A stretch of 9,751 nucleotides of DNA from JBMNUL01 sp050946255 (lineage in GTDB: Bacteria > Actinomycetota > Coriobacteriia > Coriobacteriales > CADBOM01). This document shows positions 4,939 to 9,751 of the stretch, piece after piece (position 1 is the stretch's first letter; every line of letters begins with the position of its first letter). The notes beneath the pieces are model-generated. The model saw only the letters and a program-made list of their open reading frames with translations, was not told the origin of the DNA and made no database searches. The stretch covers positions 1 to 9,751 of the forward strand of contig JBMNUL010000100.1 of assembly GCA_050946255.1 (NCBI GenBank), given 5' to 3'. The translations under genes and the position numbers were made by a program.

Positions 4939-6294
4939 ATGGGATCTCTCGATGGAAGGACGTTCTGCGTCAAGGTCTTCGGATGCCAGATGAACAGGAA
5001 CGACGGCGAGCTCGTGACGGGTCTGTTAGAACACGAGGGTGCCGTTGCCGTGACCGACGAGCTCGACGCCGAGATCGTCGTCTACATGACATGCTGTGTC
5101 CGCGAGAAGGCTGATACACGGGTTTTCGGGCAGATTGCCTCGATGAAGAACGAGCCTGTCCCAGAGACATCCAAGAGCGGGCGCAGGGTGGTGGCCGTAG
5201 GGGGTTGCATAGGGCAACGCGACGGGGAGAAGCTCCTGAAGATCCTCCCAAACGTGGACATTGTCTTCGGGACCCACAATATCGAGGACCTTCCAAAGCT
5301 GGTGGAGGATTCTCTCATGGGGGCGAGTCCCAAGGCCGAGCTCGTCGAGGACAGGGGCCCTTACGATGCGCGTGTGCCCAAGCACCGCGAGAGCAAGTTC
5401 CACGCCTGGCTCCCGATAATGAAGGGGTGCGACAATTTCTGCACGTATTGCATCGTGCCCTATGTAAGGGGGCGCGAGATGAGCCGTCCCATGGAAGAGA
5501 TTGTCCAAGAGGCCGAATGGCTGGTAGGAGATGGTGTTCGCGAGATAACCCTGCTCGGGCAGAACGTCAACTCCTATGGGCGAGACCTGTATGGAAAGCC
5601 GCGGTTCGCCGAAGTTCTCGAGGCAGTGGCTGGAACCGGCATCGAGAGGCTCCGCTTCGTCACGAGCCATCCGAAGGACCTCACGGACCAGACCATCGAC
5701 GCAATGGCAGAACTGGATTGCGTAATGCCTCAGCTCCACCTTCCGGTGCAGTCTGGCTCGGACAGGATCCTCCGCGAGATGAACCGTGGATACACCGCTG
5801 AAAAGTACCTGTCCATAATCGACAAGCTGAAGTCGAGGGTGGGTGACATCGCGCTTTCAACAGATGTGATCGTTGGTTTCCCCGGCGAGACCGAGGAGGA
5901 CTTCGAGCTCACATACGACCTTGTCAAACAGGTCGGGTACTCTCAGGTCTTCACGTTCATCTACTCCAAGAGGGAGGGCACCCCCGCAGCCTCGATGCCA
6001 GACGATACCCCGCGCGAGGTGATCCAGGAGAGGTTCGACAGGCTTGTGGACCTGGTCCAGGACTCTGCATACGAGCAGAACCAGAAGGAACTCGGCAAGA
6101 TAGTCCCGATTCTCGTCGAGGGAACCTCTGCCAGAGATGAATCGGTGATGATGGGGAGGAGCCCGAAGAACCAAACGGTTCACTTCACCTGTCCAGAAGG
6201 TGTGTCTCCAGAGGATCTTGTAGGCAAGATCGTCAACGCCAAGGTCGACCTCGCCAGAACCTGGTATCTCAAGGCCACGCTGGTGGAGGGATAG
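4939..6294 (+). CDS. miaB: tRNA-2-methylthio-N6-isopentenyladenosine(37) synthase MiaB
   Basis: MiaB is a radical-SAM methylthiotransferase that adds a methylthio group to C2 of i6A37 in tRNAs reading UNN codons. From ATG 4939 (451 aa), the N-terminal domain has its three cluster cysteines: C16 (VFGCQMN), C52 (MTCCVREKAD) and C90 (VGGCIGQ). The radical-SAM triad is C164, C168 and C171 (GCDNFCTYC), followed by PYVRGRE. A C-terminal TRAM domain covers roughly the last 65 residues. C53 beside C52 is less usual than the common Ala. I chose ATG 4939 because GAGG at 4929-4932 lies six bases upstream and the start then falls one base after the PHP stop. ATG 4921 would add six residues, overlap the PHP gene by 17 bases, and lacks a clear SD. 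miaA follows after six bases, pairing consecutive steps of the pathway. Confidence 0.95.
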   Translation: MGSLDGRTFCVKVFGCQMNRNDGELVTGLLEHEGAVAVTDELDAEIVVYMTCCVREKADTRVFGQIASMKNEPVPETSKSGRRVVAVGGCIGQRDGEKLLKILPNVDIVFGTHNIEDLPKLVEDSLMGASPKAELVEDRGPYDARVPKHRESKFHAWLPIMKGCDNFCTYCIVPYVRGREMSRPMEEIVQEAEWLVGDGVREITLLGQNVNSYGRDLYGKPRFAEVLEAVAGTGIERLRFVTSHPKDLTDQTIDAMAELDCVMPQLHLPVQSGSDRILREMNRGYTAEKYLSIIDKLKSRVGDIALSTDVIVGFPGETEEDFELTYDLVKQVGYSQVFTFIYSKREGTPAASMPDDTPREVIQERFDRLVDLVQDSAYEQNQKELGKIVPILVEGTSARDESVMMGRSPKNQTVHFTCPEGVSPEDLVGKIVNAKVDLARTWYLKATLVEG

Positions 6295-6300
6295 CGGGAT

Positions 6301-7272
6301 ATGCAAGTCGACCGCGATATCTTCAAGAAGAACCTGGATTCCCTTGCAGAAGACATTGCCTCCAGAACCGGTGGTTTCGAGCCCCGAACCGTTCTGGCGA
6401 TCGTTGGTCCAACTGGAACCGGGAAGTCCTATCTCGCAGAACGGGTGGCCAGGATTCTGGAGGAGCAGGATGCCATGCCTGCTGTGGAGATCGTGTCTGC
6501 CGATTCCATGCAGGTTTACCGTGGGATGGATATCGGCACTGCCAAGGTTCCAGCTGAGAAGCGCAGCGTTCCCTACCATTGCATCGACCTAGTCGATCCG
6601 GGGGAGGCTTACTCTGCATCTATCTACCAGCGCGATGCTCGCGAGGCAATAGAGAAGGTGTTCTCCCTTGGAAAATTGCCGATTGTCTGCGGGGGCACCG
6701 GACTCTATGTCCGCGCTGCCCTCGACGTGATGGACTTCCCACCGGGAGACCAAGTGGAGAATCCAGTTCGTGCCAAGTACACGGCCATTGCAGAGGAGAA
6801 GGGCCCCGAGTACGTGCACTCGCTTCTCGAGCAGGTAGACCCGGAGAGCGCATCCCTGATACATCCCAACAACGTGCGGAGGACTATAAGGGCATTCGAG
6901 ATGCTATCCGAGGGCAGGCACTACAGCGATCAGGTCAGTGGGATGAAAACCTTCAATCCGTTCTACGATACCGTTTACATAGGGCTTACCATGGAGACCG
7001 ACACCCTGTATGCTTCTATTGATAATAGGGTCGACGAGATGATGGAAGCCGGTCTTCTCGATGAGGTAAGCGGCCTTGTGGACAGAGGATTTGCAGATGC
7101 AATTACCTCCTCGCAGGCCATTGGCTACAAGGAGTTCATCGATGTCTTCGAGGGGAAGTCGACGATCGATGAGGCCGTTGAATCGATCAAGAGGTCGACC
7201 CGCAGGTACAGCAAGAGGCAACGCACCTGGTTCCGCCGGGACCCGAGAATCGAATGGTACCAGGTTGACTAG
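6301..7272 (+). CDS. miaA: tRNA dimethylallyltransferase MiaA
   Basis: MiaA transfers a dimethylallyl group to N6 of A37 in tRNAs reading UNN codons, making the i6A substrate that MiaB then methylthiolates. The 323-residue protein has the P-loop GPTGTGKS at 36-43, the DSMQVYRGMDIGTAK signature with D68 (the catalytic base position), GGTGLY at 131-136 and the C-terminal SSQAIGYKEF and RYSKRQRTWFRRD segments. The first 28 residues before the P-loop strand form a short helical extension that many homologues lack, since most start just before the P-loop. GGAGGG at 6285-6290, inside the end of miaB, is ten bases from the ATG and supports this start. The six-base gap to miaB points to co-transcription and translational coupling. 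A stable hairpin lies between it and dapF. Confidence 0.96.
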   Translation: MQVDRDIFKKNLDSLAEDIASRTGGFEPRTVLAIVGPTGTGKSYLAERVARILEEQDAMPAVEIVSADSMQVYRGMDIGTAKVPAEKRSVPYHCIDLVDPGEAYSASIYQRDAREAIEKVFSLGKLPIVCGGTGLYVRAALDVMDFPPGDQVENPVRAKYTAIAEEKGPEYVHSLLEQVDPESASLIHPNNVRRTIRAFEMLSEGRHYSDQVSGMKTFNPFYDTVYIGLTMETDTLYASIDNRVDEMMEAGLLDEVSGLVDRGFADAITSSQAIGYKEFIDVFEGKSTIDEAVESIKRSTRRYSKRQRTWFRRDPRIEWYQVD

Positions 7273-7287
7273 GGAATGAGAGTTTTC

Positions 7288-7323
7288 CTGGGAGGCCGGA
7301 GCGCTTCTGTCCCCGGTTCCCAG
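7288..7323 (+). promoter_or_regulatory. Stable hairpin in the miaA-dapF junction
   Basis: CTGGGA (7288-7293) pairs with TCCCAG (7318-7323), and CCGG (7296-7299) with CCGG (7313-7316). A G-T pair (7295-7317) makes it an 11-bp helix with one bulged G and a 13-base loop. It is not followed by a T-run, so it is not a classical terminator; the dapF ribosome binding site begins nine bases later. It may act as an mRNA processing or stability element, or partly terminate transcripts. It sits in the longest gap (72 bases) of the miaB-to-hflX run. Confidence 0.45.
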
Positions 7324-7344
7324 CGGACTTAGAGGAGAGTTCAA

Positions 7345-8235
7345 ATGAAGTACGACTTCGTCAAGATTCACGGTGCTGGAAACGATTTCGTTTTCATCGA
7401 GGACATGCGAGATTCGCTCTCGTTTTCCCAAGATCAAATCGCGTTTATCTGCGACAGGCATTTCGGGGTAGGGGCCGATGGGCTCATCCTCGTCAAGCCT
7501 GCCAAAGACGACGCCAACGATGCATTCATGGACTATTACAACTCCGATGGCACGAAGGCGCAGATGTGCGGGAACGGAGTCAGGTGCTTTGCGAAGTATC
7601 TCGTGGACAATGGGTTGGTGGATTCATCCTCCGGGTCTCTAGATGCCGAGACCCGCGCTGGAGTCAAGCACATCGAGTACAAGCTGGACGGGGAGAGGAG
7701 GCTCGTTCTCGCCAGGGTGGACATGGGCCTGCCGATTCTCGAGGGCCCGAAGGTCCCCACGACCCTCCCGGTCAACAGCGACGGCATGGTGATCTTGGCC
7801 CCACTCGACACCCCGTTCGGCCACTTCGACTGCACATGCGTCTCGATGGGCAATCCCCATTGCGTGATATTCATGCCAGACAGCTCCTATTTCACCGACC
7901 CGGGCAGTTTCGACATCCGAGGCGTCGGTCCGTATCTTGAATGCCATGATGTGTTCCCCGAGAAATGCAACATCGAGTTCGTCCATGTCGACGGAATGGA
8001 TGGGGATTGGGCTCAGATCCACATGCGCGTTTGGGAGCGTGGAGATGGGGAGACCCTTGCATGCGGAACCGGGGCATGTGCTGCAGGCGTTGCCGCGTAT
8101 CTAACTGGTCAGGCCGGCAGGAAGGCCCATGTCCACCTGCTTGGGGGAACTCTCGACATAGAGTGGCGAGAGGACGGCCACGTTATGATGACCGGTCCAG
8201 CGGTGGAGTCGTTCCGGGGAACGATCGAGTTCTAA
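7345..8235 (+). CDS. dapF: Diaminopimelate epimerase
   Basis: DapF is a cofactor-independent epimerase converting LL-diaminopimelate to meso-diaminopimelate, for lysine synthesis and peptidoglycan cross-links. The two catalytic cysteines are C75 in MCGNGVRCF and C240 in LACGTGACA, both in their usual contexts. Other family segments are HGAGNDFVFIED near the N-terminus, FGVGADGLI, and SMGNPHCVIF. At 296 residues it is somewhat longer than the roughly 275 of the Escherichia coli enzyme, the extra length lying between the two halves. A good ribosome binding site, GAGGAG at 7332-7337, is seven bases before ATG 7345. It follows a hairpin-bearing 72-base gap after miaA and precedes hflX by 21 bases. 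Cytoplasmic; both active-site residues intact. Confidence 0.97.
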   Translation: MKYDFVKIHGAGNDFVFIEDMRDSLSFSQDQIAFICDRHFGVGADGLILVKPAKDDANDAFMDYYNSDGTKAQMCGNGVRCFAKYLVDNGLVDSSSGSLDAETRAGVKHIEYKLDGERRLVLARVDMGLPILEGPKVPTTLPVNSDGMVILAPLDTPFGHFDCTCVSMGNPHCVIFMPDSSYFTDPGSFDIRGVGPYLECHDVFPEKCNIEFVHVDGMDGDWAQIHMRVWERGDGETLACGTGACAAGVAAYLTGQAGRKAHVHLLGGTLDIEWREDGHVMMTGPAVESFRGTIEF

Positions 8236-8256
8236 CTGGCACGGCTTGGGGAGATC

Positions 8257-9546
8257 ATGACCGAGTTCGAGGTGATAACCGACGAGAAGGAGAACCGCGA
8301 GAGGGCGATTCTAGTTGGGATTGATCGCGGCGATGCAGACTGGCCCCTTTCGGAATCTCTGGCTGAGCTCGGCAGGCTCGTCGACACCGCTGGCGCCGAT
8401 GTTGTGGCAACCACATATCAGAAGCTCAAATCTCCAAACCCGAGGACCTTCATAGGCTCTGGCAAGGCCAAGGAAGTTGCCCAGATGGCAGTTACCTACG
8501 ACGCCCAGGTCGTCGTCTTCGATGACGAGCCATCTCCTTCCCAACAGGCGAATCTGGAGAAGATAATGCCGACCGTCAAGGTGATTGACAGGACCGCCCT
8601 GATCCTCGACATCTTCTCGTTGCATGCCCTCACCCGAGAGGGAAGGCTCCAGGTGAGGCTGGCCCAGAACCAGTACCTGTATCCCCGGCTCCGTGGAATG
8701 TGGGCGCACCTCGCCTCCAACAGGATGGGAGGAGGAGTTGGTTCGAGGTTTGGAGAAGGCGAGAGCCAGCTCGAGGTCGACAGGCGAATCGTGAGGCGCA
8801 GGATCGACAAGATCCGCTCAGAGCTGGTGAAGCTCGAATCCGACAGGAACAACCAGCGCAAGGCGCGCTATGACGAGGGAATCTCGAAGGTCGTGCTCGT
8901 TGGGTACACGAACGCGGGAAAGTCCACTCTCCTAAATGCCCTCACCGGAGCGAACGTGCTGGCAGCGGACCAGCTTTTCGCCACCTTGGATTCCACGACG
9001 AGAAGGCTGACTCTTCCCGAGGGCAGGACCGTGACCATCACCGACACCGTGGGGTTCATCCAGAAGCTTCCAACGACTTTGGTCGAGGCTTTCAAGTCCA
9101 CTCTCGACGAGGTCGCGGGATCAGATCTGATACTTCTAGTCTGCGATGCCTCGTCAGCGAAGATGGGCGCGCAGTTCCGCGCCGTCAAGGACGTTCTCGA
9201 TCAAATCGGGGCGACCGCGATTCCGTCGATCACCGTTTTCAACAAAGTGGACCTCATATCCGAGGAAGAGCGGGAGGCGCTCACGAAGAGATATTCCGAT
9301 TCCGTTTGCATCAGCGCTGTCAACGGGTATGGAATAGATGAGCTGATCTCCAGGATCTCGCAGGCCTGTGCTGCATCCGACGAGACGATGCAGCTCCTCA
9401 TTCCATATGACAGGGGAGACCTGGTCCAGCTGGCACACGAGAGGTGCACCGTGATCTCCATCAGGTACGTTGAGAACGGCACCGAGATGAGCATAAAGTG
9501 CCCGCCTGCACTGGTGTCGCGTTACAGGGACTATCTGGTTGGCTAA
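8257..9546 (+). CDS. hflX: HflX, ribosome-associated GTPase
   Basis: HflX is a translation-associated GTPase that binds the 50S subunit and in several bacteria splits stalled or hibernating 70S ribosomes after stress. The 429-residue protein has the N-terminal HflX domain (PNPRTFIGSGKAKEVA, then FDDEPSPSQQANLEK), the glycine-rich linker (RMGGGVGSRFGEGESQLEVDRR) and a coiled helix. The GTPase domain follows: G1 GYTNAGKS at 216-223, G2 region FATLDSTTR, G3 DTVGFI, G4 NKVD at 329-332 and a G5-like SAVNGYG. A C-terminal extension of about 60 residues follows. Length is typical (E. coli 426). GGGGAG at 8248-8253 supports ATG 8257 although spacing is short (three bases). It probably shares a transcript with dapF. 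In E. coli hflX also lies downstream of miaA, so the linkage recurs. Not truncated. Confidence 0.96.
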   Translation: MTEFEVITDEKENRERAILVGIDRGDADWPLSESLAELGRLVDTAGADVVATTYQKLKSPNPRTFIGSGKAKEVAQMAVTYDAQVVVFDDEPSPSQQANLEKIMPTVKVIDRTALILDIFSLHALTREGRLQVRLAQNQYLYPRLRGMWAHLASNRMGGGVGSRFGEGESQLEVDRRIVRRRIDKIRSELVKLESDRNNQRKARYDEGISKVVLVGYTNAGKSTLLNALTGANVLAADQLFATLDSTTRRLTLPEGRTVTITDTVGFIQKLPTTLVEAFKSTLDEVAGSDLILLVCDASSAKMGAQFRAVKDVLDQIGATAIPSITVFNKVDLISEEEREALTKRYSDSVCISAVNGYGIDELISRISQACAASDETMQLLIPYDRGDLVQLAHERCTVISIRYVENGTEMSIKCPPALVSRYRDYLVG

Positions 9547-9587
9547 TGGCTTTTCCCGGGACTAATAGCTTGGAGGTTGAAGAAGAC

Positions 9588-9751
9588 ATGCAAGACTCTC
9601 CAATGACGGTGAGCTACGTTTTGGAAGGCGAGGGGGCATTCGACCCAGTTCAGGAATTCCCCGAGTCTCCAGTGCTTGAGCTGAAACTGGCAGAACCCGT
9701 GACCCTAGCTCCAAACAGCCGCGCGATGCTTCGCACAGGGGTGAGGATCTC
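9588..9751 (+). CDS. dUTPase-like protein, N-terminal fragment (cut by window end)
   Basis: Only the first 54 codons are present. The segment LAEPVTLAPNSRAMLRTGVRI resembles the strand-turn-strand of trimeric dUTPases, where PxxRxxxxTGxxI precedes the active site; dUTPase hydrolyses dUTP to dUMP, keeping uracil out of DNA. The usual motif I (AGxDL) expected just before this is not recognisable: the corresponding place reads SPVLELKL. The protein may thus be a divergent dUTPase or another member of the fold. GGAGG at 9572-9576 is eleven bases before ATG 9588. ATG 9603 and an ATG at 9546, which shares its first base with the hflX stop, are also in frame. The 41-base gap suggests it belongs to the same transcript. 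Later motifs lie outside the window. Confidence 0.5.
   Translation, partial: MQDSPMTVSYVLEGEGAFDPVQEFPESPVLELKLAEPVTLAPNSRAMLRTGVRI

Noticed and set aside
4308..4973. 221-codon minus-strand frame opposite the PHP gene
   Set aside because: It is antisense to conserved PHP motifs, with no independent start signals.
5857..6579. 240-codon minus-strand frame opposite miaB and miaA
   Set aside because: It spans the junction of two clear + strand genes, and its product shows no domain.

Overview
The window is a compact bacterial core-genome segment in which every recognisable complete gene lies on the + strand. The set is RNase Y, a GHKL-type ATPase, SpoVS, a PHP-domain phosphoesterase, MiaB, MiaA, DapF, HflX and a truncated dUTPase-like gene. 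Base composition is moderately GC-rich, arginine is often coded by AGG, and Shine-Dalgarno and sigma-A-like promoter signals are of ordinary bacterial type. RNase Y plus SpoVS next to a miaB-miaA-dapF-hflX run suggests an actinobacterial relative, most likely a Coriobacteriia-type gut or rumen bacterium. That placement is inference from gene content recalled from memory, not from a search.

Layout: (1) Bases 1-318 are the 3' end of a Ser/Thr-rich, probably exported protein. (2) Bases 319-689 are an AT-richer, non-coding stretch with a good promoter and a long structured leader for rny. (3) Bases 690-3383 hold rny and a GHKL ATPase 21 bases behind it, closed by a likely intrinsic terminator. 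(4) Bases 3384-3744 are non-coding and contain a strong promoter for spoVS. (5) Bases 3745-9546 are spoVS, the PHP gene, miaB, miaA, dapF and hflX, mostly tightly packed, probably one transcription unit with hairpins in two of the junctions. (6) From about 9588 to the end is the start of a dUTPase-like gene.

Functional theme: most genes act on RNA or translation. RNase Y starts mRNA decay. The PHP protein resembles enzymes that degrade short RNA 5' ends or nucleoside bisphosphates. MiaA and MiaB successively modify A37 of tRNAs reading UNN codons. HflX is a ribosome-associated GTPase. DapF makes meso-diaminopimelate for lysine and cell wall.

The most interesting signals are in the rny leader, where a 14-base segment can pair almost perfectly with the rny ribosome binding site and competes with an alternative fold, suggesting translational control of RNase Y. 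Also notable is the uncharacterised MutL/Hsp90-like ATPase between rny and spoVS. I saw no tRNA, rRNA, CRISPR array, insertion sequence or phage gene, and no convincing evidence of a wholly new multi-gene system.
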